The translations under genes and the position numbers were made by a program. Of a stretch of DNA of 43,563 nt, positions 1 to 8,654 are shown piece by piece. How positions within the stretch are numbered: the first letter of the stretch is position 1; every line of letters begins with the position of its first letter. The DNA lies in assembly GCA_003170275.1 (NCBI GenBank), contig PNAM01000045.1, positions 32,635-76,197 of the forward strand. Direction: 5' to 3'. This stretch comes from Myxococcales bacterium. GTDB lineage: Bacteria; Myxococcota_A; Polyangia; Palsa-1104. Under the pieces are notes generated by a model. The model was not told where the DNA came from. It saw nothing but the letters and a program-made list of their open reading frames with translations, and did no database searches.

Positions 1-1107
1 CAGAACCTCGGCCACGGCAACGCGGCCGTCGTGCGCGCCGTCCATGAGCAGGTCGACCGCTTCCTGCACCAGTGCTTCATGGTCGGGGCCTACGAGCCGT
101 ACGTCGCCGTCGCGGAAAAGCTCGACGAGCTCTGGCCCGGCAACGCCGCGACGAAGACGCTCCTGCTGAACTCGGGCGCCGAGGCGATCGAGAACGCCGT
201 CAAGATCGCGCGGGCCGCCACAGGCCGAGCCGGTGTCGTCGTGTTCGACCGCGCCTTCCACGGCCGCACGAACCTGACGATGGCGATGACGTCGAAGCTC
301 GTTTACAAGCAGGGCTTCGGCCCGCTCGCAACCGACGTCCACCGCGCACCGGCGCCGTATCCGTACCGCGGTGTTTCGACCGAGGATGCACTGCACGGCC
401 TCGAGCTGCTCTTCAAGCAGGATGTCGATCCCCAGGATGTCGCGTGCGTTGTCCTCGAGCCGGTCCAGGGCGAGGGCGGCTTCATTCCGATGCCGCCCGA
501 GTTCATCCACGCACTGCGCGAGCTCTGCGACACGCACGGGATCGTCTACGTCGATGACGAGGTGCAGTCCGGTTGCGGCCGCACCGGCACCATCTGGGCG
601 ATCGAACGCTATGACGTCGAGCCCGACCTCCTCGTATCCGGTAAGACCCTCGGCGGCGGCCTGCCGCTCGCGGGGGTCACGGGGCGCGCGGAGTTGATGG
701 ACGCGCCGCACCCCGGTGGGCTCGGCGGCACGTTCGGCGGCAACCCCGTCGCCTGCGCCGCGGCGCTCGCGGTGCTCGACGAACTGTCGGCGCCCGGATT
801 CCGCGAGCGCGCCGAGCAGATCGCGAAGCTCCTGCGCACTCGGCTAGACGAGATCGCGGCAAAGCAGCCGATCGTCGGGGAGGTTCGCGGTCTCGGCGCA
901 ATGCTCGCGCTCGAGCTCACGGAACAAAGCGGGGACGCCTCGAAGGCAGTCACCTCGGCCGCACGCGAGAAGGGGCTCGTGCTGCTCTCGTGTGGCCTCT
1001 ACGGGAACGTGATCCGTCTCCTGCCGCCGCTCTCTGCGACGGATGAGGAGCTGGAGCGTGGGCTCGGGATCCTGGAGGAGGCCCTTGGCGACGCAAGCTC
1101 CGGTTAG
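1..1107 (+). CDS. Class III PLP aminotransferase, GabT-like (5' end cut by window)
   Basis: The reading frame is open from base 1 and codes for protein before the first GTG at 31, so the true start lies upstream of the window. The product belongs to the fold-type I class III aminotransferases, which move an amino group from a terminal amine (GABA, putrescine, acetylornithine) to 2-oxoglutarate using PLP. Visible family motifs are LLNSGAEAIENAVKIAR (cofactor phosphate loop), VDDEVQSGCGRTG (the Asp that contacts the PLP ring), SGKTLGGGLPLAGV (Schiff-base Lys) and GGLGGTFGGNP. The last motif and the DAPHPGG segment favour a 4-aminobutyrate or putrescine type over ArgD. The 3' end overlaps the proposed TTG start of the ABC ATPase by 23 nt, so the two are probably co-transcribed. 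Substrate is inferred only from family resemblance. Confidence 0.85.
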   Translation, partial: QNLGHGNAAVVRAVHEQVDRFLHQCFMVGAYEPYVAVAEKLDELWPGNAATKTLLLNSGAEAIENAVKIARAATGRAGVVVFDRAFHGRTNLTMAMTSKLVYKQGFGPLATDVHRAPAPYPYRGVSTEDALHGLELLFKQDVDPQDVACVVLEPVQGEGGFIPMPPEFIHALRELCDTHGIVYVDDEVQSGCGRTGTIWAIERYDVEPDLLVSGKTLGGGLPLAGVTGRAELMDAPHPGGLGGTFGGNPVACAAALAVLDELSAPGFRERAEQIAKLLRTRLDEIAAKQPIVGEVRGLGAMLALELTEQSGDASKAVTSAAREKGLVLLSCGLYGNVIRLLPPLSATDEELERGLGILEEALGDASSG

Positions 1108-1873
1108 CCGGGCGCAGCAGAAGCTCCCCGCGACGAGTCCTGCGGTACGGCTGATCGGTATCCGCCGCATGTACGGCGATGTCGTCGCGATCGACAGGCT
1201 CGACCTCGACATCGCGGAGAGCGAGTTCTTCACGCTACTCGGGCCCTCCGGCTCGGGGAAGACGACGACGCTGAGGGTGATCGCCGGCTTCGAGCAGCCC
1301 GACGAGGGTCACGTGGAACTGGGCGGCGTCGATGTGACGCGCGTGCCGCCGTTCGAGCGCGACGTGAACACCGTCTTCCAGGACTACGCGCTCTTCCCGC
1401 ACATGAGCGTTCAGGACAACGTCGAGTACGGCCTGCGCGTGAAAGGCATGAGCCGGCGTGAGCGGCGCGTCAAGGCGCAAGAGGTGCTCGAGCGAGTGCG
1501 CCTCCCCCAGGTCGCCTCGCGCAAGCCCCTGCAACTCTCCGGGGGACAGCGGCAGCGCGTTGCGCTCGCGCGCGCGATCGTCAACTCGCCATCGGTACTG
1601 CTGCTCGACGAGCCGCTCGGCGCGCTCGACCCGATGATCCGCTCGGAGCTGCAGACCGATCTCAAGCGCATCTTCGCCGAGCTGGGCAAGACGGTGGTGC
1701 TGGTCACCCACGATCTCGGCGAAGCGGCGTTCCTGGGCGACGAGCTGGTGTTGATGTCGGCCGGGCGGATCGTGCAGCGCGGCCCGCTCGCGCAGCTGGT
1801 GTCGTCGCCGGCGGATCCATTCGTGACTCGCTTTCTCGACGCGCAGCGCAGCCCGCTCGAGCGCGCGCGATGA
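1085..1873 (+). CDS. ABC transporter ATP-binding protein, PotA-like N-half and OpuCA-like C-half
   Basis: Complete ABC ATPase of about 262 residues. It has Walker A GPSGSGKTT, the Q-loop in FQDYALFPHMSV, signature LSGGQRQRVALARAI, Walker B LLLDEPLGALD and switch His in LVTHDLGEAAF. I place the start at TTG 1085 because GGAGGAG (1074-1080) sits just upstream. ATG 1172 is an alternative but would cut the first strand. The part up to Walker B matches the polyamine/CysA style (NTVFQDYALFPHMS). After Walker B the protein switches to the betaine/choline OpuCA style (ELGKTVVLVTHDLGEAAFLG and FVTRFLDAQR). It lacks the TOBE extension expected of PotA. The stop overlaps the start of the next transporter gene (ATGA), so it is the motor for that fused binding protein/permease. 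The hybrid character is treated under findings. Confidence 0.85.
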   Translation: MATQAPVSRAQQKLPATSPAVRLIGIRRMYGDVVAIDRLDLDIAESEFFTLLGPSGSGKTTTLRVIAGFEQPDEGHVELGGVDVTRVPPFERDVNTVFQDYALFPHMSVQDNVEYGLRVKGMSRRERRVKAQEVLERVRLPQVASRKPLQLSGGQRQRVALARAIVNSPSVLLLDEPLGALDPMIRSELQTDLKRIFAELGKTVVLVTHDLGEAAFLGDELVLMSAGRIVQRGPLAQLVSSPADPFVTRFLDAQRSPLERAR

Positions 1874-3336
1874 AGCCGCTGATCCTCGCGCTCTTGTTGT
1901 GCGGCTGCTCGCACGCGCCGCGCAGGATCACCATCGGCTCGAAGAAGTTCACCGAGTCGGTGCTGCTGGCCGAGATCGCCGCGCAGCTCGCGCGCGCCGC
2001 GGGCCCGCCGGTGGCGCTCGCGCACCAACTCGGCGGCACGCAGGTGTTGTGGAACGCCCTCACCGCCGGGCGCATCGACGCCTATCCCGAGTACACCGGC
2101 ACGCTCGACCAGGACGTCTTCCACGGGCACACCCACACCGATGAGGAGCGGCGTCGCGCGCTGGCCGAGCACGGGGTGCGAATGACCGCCTCGCTCGGCT
2201 TTCAAGACACCTACGCGATCGGCCTGAACGAAGCGGTCGCCGCGCGCCTGAACATCAAGACCCTGTCCGATCTCGCGCAGCACCCCGAGCTCCAGCTCGG
2301 CTTCTCCGAGGAATTTTTGAACCGCGCCGATGGCTGGCCGAAGGTGCGCGAGCAGTACCGGCTGCCGCAGCACGACGTGCGCAGCCTCGATCACGATCTC
2401 GCCTATCGCGGCCTGCAGGCCGGCACGCTCGACGGTACCGATCTGTATTCGACCGACGCGGAGATCGGGTATTACAAGCTGCGCGTGCTCGAGGACGATC
2501 GCCATCAGTTCCCCGAGTATCGCGCGGTGATCTTGTATCGCGCCGATCTCGCGAGCCGCGCGCCCGAGGTGGTGGCGGCGCTCGAGCGGCTCGCCGGGCG
2601 CATCGACGAGCCGGCCATGCGCGCGCTGAACGCCCGCGCCAAGCTCGACAAGATCCCCGAGGCCGAGGTGGCGAGCGAGTTCTGCCAGGCGCGTCTCGGC
2701 GTGGCCACGCGCGTCGAGCGCCGCTCGCGCGCCGCCGAGCTGTGGCAGCGCACGCTCGAGCATCTGACGCTGGTCGCGCTGTCGCTCGCCGCGGCGATCT
2801 TGTTCGCGCTGCCGCTCGGCATCTGGGCGGCGCGCCGCCCGCGGCTCGGCCAGGTGGTGCTGGCGCTGGCCGGCGTGCTGCAGACCATCCCGTCGCTGGC
2901 GCTGCTGGTGTTCATGATCCCGCTGCTCGGGATCGGCGCGCCGCCGGCGATCGTGGCGCTGTTCCTGTACAGCCTGTTGCCGATCTTGCGCAACACCTAC
3001 ACCGGCCTGCGCGACCTGCCGCCGCCGCTGCGCGAGTCGGCCGAAGCGCTCGGGCTCGGGCCGGGCGCGCGCTTGCGGCTGGTCGAGCTGCCCCTGGCCT
3101 CGCGCGCGATCCTCGCCGGCATCAAGACCTCGGCGGTGATCTGCGTCGGCACCGCGACCCTCGGCGCGATCATCGGCGCGGGCGGCTACGGCCAGCCGAT
3201 CTTGACCGGCATCCGCCTCGACGATCTGTCGCTGATCCTCGAAGGCGCGATCCCGGCGGCGGCGCTCGCGCTGGTGGTGCAGGGGCTGTTCGAAGCGCTC
3301 GAGCGGCTGATCGTGCCGCGCGGGTTGCGGCTATGA
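1870..3336 (+). CDS. Fused substrate-binding lipoprotein/permease of an OpuC-type (betaine/choline) ABC importer
   Basis: 488 residues. The N-terminus is a short hydrophobic leader ending LLCGC, a plausible lipobox with the acylated Cys near residue 14. Residues about 18-285 form an OpuAC/OpuCC-type binding domain: the opening ITIGSKKFTESVLLAEI, the GGTQVLWNALTAGRIDAYPEYTG stretch (given here as one motif in two parts, GGTQVLWNAL then AGRIDAYPEYTG) and DGTDLYSTDAEIGYYKL are typical of quaternary-ammonium binders. Residues about 290-488 are a permease domain with several membrane helices and an EAA loop at EALGLGPGARLRLVELPLA. Single-chain fusions exist in this family, but the ones I know best (BusAB/OpuABC) carry the permease first. 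Here the binding domain comes first. It overlaps the ATPase by ATGA and the cyclase downstream by ATGA. Likely ligand is glycine betaine, choline or a relative, by inference. Confidence 0.85.
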   Translation: MKPLILALLLCGCSHAPRRITIGSKKFTESVLLAEIAAQLARAAGPPVALAHQLGGTQVLWNALTAGRIDAYPEYTGTLDQDVFHGHTHTDEERRRALAEHGVRMTASLGFQDTYAIGLNEAVAARLNIKTLSDLAQHPELQLGFSEEFLNRADGWPKVREQYRLPQHDVRSLDHDLAYRGLQAGTLDGTDLYSTDAEIGYYKLRVLEDDRHQFPEYRAVILYRADLASRAPEVVAALERLAGRIDEPAMRALNARAKLDKIPEAEVASEFCQARLGVATRVERRSRAAELWQRTLEHLTLVALSLAAAILFALPLGIWAARRPRLGQVVLALAGVLQTIPSLALLVFMIPLLGIGAPPAIVALFLYSLLPILRNTYTGLRDLPPPLRESAEALGLGPGARLRLVELPLASRAILAGIKTSAVICVGTATLGAIIGAGGYGQPILTGIRLDDLSLILEGAIPAAALALVVQGLFEALERLIVPRGLRL

Positions 3337-4628
3337 GATCGAGCTCCGGCGTGGCCTTGCAGAGGATCGCGGATCCGGCGGAGCGCGCCGCCGCCGACCG
3401 CAAGCGCTTCCTCGAGCATGAGCGGGAGGTCTTGATCCGCCGCTGGAAGCTGTTCGCGCCGGTGGTCTTCGTGCTGTTCGGGCTCACCGAAGGCGCCGCC
3501 TGGATCACGCCGGAGTTTCCCAAGTCGCCGATCATCACCGGCGTGATGCTCACGCTCATGGCGGGCGTCTATGTGCTGGCGCGCCTGAACCCGAGCCGGA
3601 GCCTGATCGGGCTGGCGACGGTGGTGACCGGCCTCGCAAGCGCCGCCTACGTGGGCACCGCCGCCGCCGACACCGGTCGCTTCCACTCGCAGCAGATCCT
3701 GGCGATGGCGGTGCTGGTCGCGGTGGTCCCAGGGATCTTGTCGTTCACGCTCACCGAGTCGATCGTCACGCTCGGCGGCGGCGTGGTGGTGTACCTGGTG
3801 GTGTGCCGCCTCTGGAACGTGACCGGTCCGGTCGACTACACCGGGCTCGCCACCGGCGTGATCTACCTGGTGTTCATCGTCGGCGTCACGGTGCTGTCCA
3901 GCCACTCCAACCGCGGCCTGCGCTTTCGCGAATTCCTCGCGCGCCGCGAGGTCGAGCGGGTGCACCGCTTCGCCGTCGAGGAGGTGCTGAACCGCCACCT
4001 GCCGCCCGGCTACGTCGAGCGCGTGCTGTCGGGCGCGCACCCGCTCGACAGCCCGCCGGAGCGCCGCACGGTGACGGTGATCTTCGCCGACATCGTCAGC
4101 TTCACGCCGCTCTCCGAGGCGCTGCGGCCCGAAGAGCTGGCGGGCCTGATGGCGCACTTCTACGACGTGACCGCGCAGATCGCGTTCGCCAACGGCGCCA
4201 CCATCGACAAGTTCATCGGCGACGCGGTGATGGCGATCCTGGGCGCGCCCGAGCCGATGACGCCCGAGCTGCAAGCGAGGAACGCGGTCGAGGTGGCGCG
4301 CGGCTGGCATCGCGCGGTCGCCAACCTCGACGGGCGGCGGCTCGCGCTGCGCATCGGGATCCACCAGGACGTGGTGGCGGTCGGCGCGTTCGGCGGCAAG
4401 CTGCGCTCGGACTACACGGTGCTCGGCCGCGGCGTGAACATCGCAGCGCGCCTGGAGCAGCGCTGCCGCCCCGGCGAGATCGTGATCTCGAGCGAGGTGC
4501 ACCAGTGGCTCGACGCCTCCACGCTGGACGCGCGCGAGCTCGGCGAGGTCGAGCTCAAGGGCATCCCGACGCCGGTGCGCTGCTGGGCGCTCAACGGCCC
4601 CGGCGATCGCGGTACAGTGCCGGCATGA
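3333..4628 (+). CDS. Membrane-anchored class III adenylate/guanylate cyclase
   Basis: 431 residues, starting at the ATG that overlaps the upstream stop (ATGA). The first ~210 residues hold about six hydrophobic segments (for example KLFAPVVFVLFGLTEGAAW and IVTLGGGVVVYLVVC). A short linker containing FLARREVERVHRFAVEEVLN leads to a class III cyclase domain from about residue 245. The metal-binding Asp residues are in VIFADIVSFTPLS and FIGDAVMAILGAP. DYTVLGRGVNIAARLE carries the transition-state Asn and Arg. The enzyme should make cAMP (or cGMP) from the nucleoside triphosphate at the inner membrane face. Residues choosing ATP or GTP cannot be assigned with certainty by eye. Position behind an osmolyte-type transporter suggests, without proving, a link to osmotic or nutrient signalling. 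It overlaps the next gene by ATGA. Confidence 0.9.
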   Translation: MRSSSGVALQRIADPAERAAADRKRFLEHEREVLIRRWKLFAPVVFVLFGLTEGAAWITPEFPKSPIITGVMLTLMAGVYVLARLNPSRSLIGLATVVTGLASAAYVGTAAADTGRFHSQQILAMAVLVAVVPGILSFTLTESIVTLGGGVVVYLVVCRLWNVTGPVDYTGLATGVIYLVFIVGVTVLSSHSNRGLRFREFLARREVERVHRFAVEEVLNRHLPPGYVERVLSGAHPLDSPPERRTVTVIFADIVSFTPLSEALRPEELAGLMAHFYDVTAQIAFANGATIDKFIGDAVMAILGAPEPMTPELQARNAVEVARGWHRAVANLDGRRLALRIGIHQDVVAVGAFGGKLRSDYTVLGRGVNIAARLEQRCRPGEIVISSEVHQWLDASTLDARELGEVELKGIPTPVRCWALNGPGDRGTVPA

Positions 4629-5398
4629 ATGAGCCGAAGCGTGCGTTGATCACCGGGGCGTCGAGCGGGATCGGATTGCACCTGGCGCGCCGGCTGGCTG
4701 CGCGCGGCATCGAGGTGTGGCTCGCCGCCCGCCGCCAGGAGCTGCTCGAGCGCGAGGTCGCCGCGATCATCGCCGCGGGCGGGCGCGCGCACGCGTTGGT
4801 GCTGGACATCTCCGACACCGAGGCCACCGTCGAGCGCTTGACCCGCCTCGACGCCGAGGTGGGCGGGATCGATCTGGTGGTCTCGAACGCCGGGTTGGCC
4901 GGCGCGCGCGGCGCGATTCCGCTGCCGGAGTGCGCCTGGGCGGACGTGCGCGATATCCTGCAAACCAACCTGGTCGGCAACGCCGCGACCCTGTACCCGT
5001 TCATCAAGCCGATGGTCGCGCGCGGGCACGGGCACCTGGTCGGCGTGTCGAGCCTCAGCGCCGACTGCCCCACCGCGCGCACCGCGCCCTACGGCGCCAG
5101 CAAGGCCGGACTCACCTACTTCCTCGAGTCGGCGGACATCGAGCTGCGGCCGCGCGGGATCGCCGTGACCATCGTGCACCCGGGCTTCACCAAGACCGCC
5201 GCCACCGACGAGCTGGTCGGCAAGGCGCCGATGCCGTTCCTGGTCCCGATCGAGAAGGCGGCGCGCCTCATCGATCGCGGCATCCGGCGCCGCGCGCGCA
5301 TGGTGCGCTTTCCGTTCCTGCTCGGCCTGGTCGGCCGGCTGGTGGCCTCGCTGCCCCGCTTCCTCGTCGCCCACCTGATCTACAAAGCGACCCGGTAG
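4625..5398 (+). CDS. Short-chain dehydrogenase/reductase (SDR)
   Basis: 257 residues, a normal length for a classical SDR. The glycine-rich NAD(P) loop is TGASSGIG near residue 10, followed by the VLDIS Asp of the adenine pocket, the structural SNAG motif, the catalytic Ser in VSSLS and the active-site YGASK (Tyr and Lys). After the nucleotide fold the C-terminus ends in a hydrophobic, basic stretch (FPFLLGLVGRLVASLPRFL), which suggests peripheral membrane association as in SDRs acting on lipids. ATGA overlap with the cyclase makes it the last gene of the plus-strand operon. Its stop lies only 2 nt from the stop of the convergent NHL gene. Substrate is unknown. Confidence 0.9.
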   Translation: MNEPKRALITGASSGIGLHLARRLAARGIEVWLAARRQELLEREVAAIIAAGGRAHALVLDISDTEATVERLTRLDAEVGGIDLVVSNAGLAGARGAIPLPECAWADVRDILQTNLVGNAATLYPFIKPMVARGHGHLVGVSSLSADCPTARTAPYGASKAGLTYFLESADIELRPRGIAVTIVHPGFTKTAATDELVGKAPMPFLVPIEKAARLIDRGIRRRARMVRFPFLLGLVGRLVASLPRFLVAHLIYKATR

Positions 5399-5400
5399 GC

Positions 5401-8400
5401 TCAGCGGACGACGAAGATGCCCTGCTCGTCGATGAAGCCGAGCTGATCGGGGCCGAGCTTTACCAGGCCGCGCGGGCGGTTCAGCCGCGCGGGCAGCGGT
5501 CCCGGCGACACGCCCTGTTGCCCGAGGAGACCGATGTAGGTGGTCACCATTCCGCTGCTCAGGTCGATCCGCCGGATGGCGCCGTTGCCGGAATCGGCGA
5601 CGTACAGCACGCCGGGCGCTTCGTAGAGCAGATCGAGCGGCAGCGCGAAGCGGGCCTGCGCCCCCTGGCCGTCGAGCGCGCCCTGCATGCCGGCGGTGCC
5701 GAACGGCGTGGTCACCGTGCCGCTCGAGAGCTCGATCTTGCGGATCACGTGGTTGAACGAATCGGCGACGTACGCGTTGCCGGCGCCGTCGAGCGCGATC
5801 CCTTCGGGGACGTTGAAGCGCGCAGCCGCGCCGATCGCGTCGGTGCTGCCCTTGGAGCCCGAGCCCGCCGAGGTCATCCCGGCCAGCGTGTCGAGCCTGG
5901 CGCCCGCCACCGTTCGAAACGTGTCGCCGACGCTGTCGCTGAAGTAGAGCGAAGCGGAAGAATCGAGCGCCAGGCCCGCCACGTTCAACAAATGTGCGGT
6001 GGTCAGCGGGCCGTCGTCCCATCCGCCGTGCAGGGCCGCGCCGGCGACGATGGTGAGCGCGCCGGTCGCCGGATCGATCCGATCGATGGTGTGCCCATCG
6101 TCGTCGCCGACGAGCAGGGCGGCGCCGTCGAAGACGATGGCGTGCGGTCGCAGGATGTTCGCGTCGGGTCCGAGTCCCACCAGCATCGCGTTGTAGGCAC
6201 CGACGCCCAGCACCGTCGTGACGTTGCCGCCCGGCAGGTCGATGCGGCGCACGCTGCTCCCGGCAATCTCCGCGACGAAGAGCGCGGTTCCGTTGAAGAC
6301 CAGGCCGCTCGGCGAGGAGAAGCCGGCGGCCGCGCCCTGTCCGTCTACCGGCAGGTTGGTGGTGCCACCGGCCAGGAGGCTGACCGCTCCGCCCGCGGCG
6401 ATCGATCGAATCGTCAGGTCGCGATCGCTGACGTAGACCGTGCCGCCGTCGTCCGCGGCCAGACCGGTCAGGTTGGTGCCGGGCAGCTGCGCGGCGAGCG
6501 TGGTGACGTTGAAATCGGAGAGGCGCACCTGACGAACGCTGGAGGTCGCCTCGTCGGCCACATAGAGATACGCGCCGGCGAGCGCGAGATAGGACGGGCC
6601 GTTGAACCTCGCCAGGCCACCGAGCGCATCGGTGGAGCCGGCCAGCCCGAGCTTGCCGGCCACCGTGTCGACCGCGTTGTTGGCGAGCGTGATGCGACGG
6701 ATGGCGTGGTTGTCGGCATCGGCCACGTAGAGATGTCCCGCTCCGTCGCAGGCGACGTCCGTCAACCGCCGGAATCGCGCGGCGGCGCCGGTGTCGTCGA
6801 CCGCACCGGCCTGTTCCGCCGAGCCGGCGATGGTGGTGACGGTGCCGGTGGCAATATCCAGCTTGCGTACGGTGTCATTGCCCGTATCGGCGAGATACAG
6901 CGCGCCCGAATCAACGCAGGCGCCGCCCGGCGTATAGAATCGCGCAGCCGGCCCGACGCCATCGGCGTTGCCGTCGAGCCCGAAGCTACCGGCGAGCGTG
7001 GTCAGCGTGTTGGTGGAAACGACCCATTTGCGAATCACCGACGAATCCGATTCCACGATCAACACGGTGCCGTTGCGATCCGCGGCGAGGCGCTCGGGAA
7101 AACGCATCCGCCCGCGCGCGCCGACTCCGTCGGTGACGGTCAACCACGGGCTGCCGGCGAGCGTCGAGACCTGCGCCGACGAGACCACCACCTTGCGCAC
7201 GGCCGCGTTCTGCACGTCGGTGACGTAGAGCGCGCCCTGCCCGTCGTAGGCGAGCCCGCGCGGCTCGTCGAAGCGCGCGATCGCGCCGGTGCCTTCGACG
7301 TAGCCGGTCGCGTCGCTCCCGCCGGCGACGATCGAATAGCCGTTCCCCGCGCCGTCGACCCGCGCGATCGCGTCGCCGGTTACGAACAGCGTGCGACCGT
7401 GCTCATCGATCGCCAGCCCGGGCCCAATTCCGAAACCGCCGCCGGCCTGGGTCGACACCGCGCCGTCGGTGAGCTCGACGGTGCGCAGCCGCAAGTCGGC
7501 CACCCGCAAGACGCTGCCGTCGAGCGCGAGCTGTGCGGGGTTGGAGAAGTGGCCGCCGGCGCCGTCGAGAAAGCCGGCCGGGCCGCCGGCCACCTGGACC
7601 GGTGGACCCCCAGTCACGTCGATTCGCGAGATCGACAATTGGCGACCGTCCGAAACATATAGATATTGGCTGCCGTCATAAGCCAACCCAATCGGAATGC
7701 TGAATGCGCCGCTGACGGTGCCGGCCACACCGGTTTTCAGATCGAGACGCCGGACCAGCCCGTTTCCCGAATCCGCGATGTACAGCAGCCCGGCCGGATC
7801 GTACGCCAGCCCGAGCGGCTGCGAATAGGTCGGCGTGGCCCCGTTGGCGCTGCCCGGCGTTCCGGCAATTCCGGAGACGGTGGTCACCGCGCGCGTCGCG
7901 AGGTCGACGCGACGGATGGTGTGATTGACCTCCTCCGACACCAGCAGCCCGCCGCTGCCGTCGAGGGCGAGCCCGGCCGGCCAGTAGAACCGGGCGGCGC
8001 TGCCGATTCCGTCGCTAGTGCCTGGTTGTCCGGGCGCGCCCGCTACCGTGGTGACTGCGCCCGAGGCGACGTCGACCTTGCGAATGGTGTTGTTCTTCTT
8101 GTCGGCGACGTAGAGCTGACCGTTGCCGTCATAGGCGAGCTGCTCGGGCGAGTTGAATCGCGCCGCGCTGCCGACGTCGTCCGCGCGGCCGCTGCCACCG
8201 AGCGCGCCGGCGATGAATGCAAGCTGGCGCCCGTCAACGAGGATGGTGGCCGTGGCGACCTGACCCGGGAGCGCCGGGGTGGTCGCGCTGACGTGATAGG
8301 TCCCGAGCGTCGCGGGCGCCGTATAGGTTCCGCCGGCGTCGATCTGCCCGCCGTTGGTTTCGCTCACCGACCAGGTGACGGGCACATTGGCGACGAACAG

Positions 8401-8580
8401 CTGCGTGCGGCCCGGACCGAGCGAGAGGCTGGTCGGCTGGATCGTCAGCACCACGGGGTTCGCGTCGCCCGCGCCGCCGTCACTCAGGCCGCTGTCGAGC
8501 GGAGGTTGCGCCGTGCTGTCGCTGCACCCGATGGAAGCTCCCGCGGCGGCGAGTGCCAAGAGCGTGATCAAGAGACGCAA
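5401..8580 (-). CDS. NHL-repeat lipoprotein with about 18 propeller blades
   Basis: About 1059 residues. I choose TTG 8580 as the start because GAAGGAG lies 5 nt upstream. The frame stays open to GTG 8631, but that would add a basic stretch lying inside a perfect hairpin. The leader ends ALAAAGASIGCSD, a lipobox with acylated Cys, so the product is probably an outer-membrane or surface lipoprotein. A short Ig-like segment (about residues 40-120) precedes repeats of the form ARFxxPxGLAxDGxGxLYVADxxN followed by IRRID. I count 18 of them by eye to the C-terminus, enough for three six-bladed propellers. NHL propellers bind protein, sugar or RNA ligands. No enzyme motif was seen. It is the last gene of the surface operon running down from 14779. 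Confidence 0.9.
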   Translation of the reverse strand: MRLLITLLALAAAGASIGCSDSTAQPPLDSGLSDGGAGDANPVVLTIQPTSLSLGPGRTQLFVANVPVTWSVSETNGGQIDAGGTYTAPATLGTYHVSATTPALPGQVATATILVDGRQLAFIAGALGGSGRADDVGSAARFNSPEQLAYDGNGQLYVADKKNNTIRKVDVASGAVTTVAGAPGQPGTSDGIGSAARFYWPAGLALDGSGGLLVSEEVNHTIRRVDLATRAVTTVSGIAGTPGSANGATPTYSQPLGLAYDPAGLLYIADSGNGLVRRLDLKTGVAGTVSGAFSIPIGLAYDGSQYLYVSDGRQLSISRIDVTGGPPVQVAGGPAGFLDGAGGHFSNPAQLALDGSVLRVADLRLRTVELTDGAVSTQAGGGFGIGPGLAIDEHGRTLFVTGDAIARVDGAGNGYSIVAGGSDATGYVEGTGAIARFDEPRGLAYDGQGALYVTDVQNAAVRKVVVSSAQVSTLAGSPWLTVTDGVGARGRMRFPERLAADRNGTVLIVESDSSVIRKWVVSTNTLTTLAGSFGLDGNADGVGPAARFYTPGGACVDSGALYLADTGNDTVRKLDIATGTVTTIAGSAEQAGAVDDTGAAARFRRLTDVACDGAGHLYVADADNHAIRRITLANNAVDTVAGKLGLAGSTDALGGLARFNGPSYLALAGAYLYVADEATSSVRQVRLSDFNVTTLAAQLPGTNLTGLAADDGGTVYVSDRDLTIRSIAAGGAVSLLAGGTTNLPVDGQGAAAGFSSPSGLVFNGTALFVAEIAGSSVRRIDLPGGNVTTVLGVGAYNAMLVGLGPDANILRPHAIVFDGAALLVGDDDGHTIDRIDPATGALTIVAGAALHGGWDDGPLTTAHLLNVAGLALDSSASLYFSDSVGDTFRTVAGARLDTLAGMTSAGSGSKGSTDAIGAAARFNVPEGIALDGAGNAYVADSFNHVIRKIELSSGTVTTPFGTAGMQGALDGQGAQARFALPLDLLYEAPGVLYVADSGNGAIRRIDLSSGMVTTYIGLLGQQGVSPGPLPARLNRPRGLVKLGPDQLGFIDEQGIFVVR

Positions 8581-8593
8581 GCAAGCTCCTTCA

Positions 8594-8628
8594 AGCCGCC
8601 GTCCGGCGCGTGGAACCGGACGGCGGCT
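8594..8628 (-). promoter_or_regulatory. Perfect 13-bp GC-rich hairpin between two operon genes
   Basis: Arms 8594-8606 (agccgccgtccgg) and 8616-8628 are exact reverse complements around a 9-nt loop. The element sits after the stop at 8655 and just before the Shine-Dalgarno of the NHL gene, inside the minus-strand transcript. No U-run follows, so it is not a standard intrinsic terminator. It could act as an attenuator, RNA-processing site or stability element that sets expression of the NHL gene apart from the genes before it. Confidence 0.6.
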
Positions 8629-8654
8629 CACAACTTATCACGGTCGCAGGAGCG

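Noticed and set aside
2742..3332. N-terminal extension of the adenylate cyclase frame into the permease gene
   Set aside because: The extension is Arg/Ala-rich shadow sequence; ATG 3333 overlaps the previous stop and starts a sensible protein.
4717..7662. Long plus-strand open frame running through the SDR gene and opposite the NHL gene
   Set aside because: Spans two real genes in other frames and has low-complexity Arg-rich sequence with no domain.
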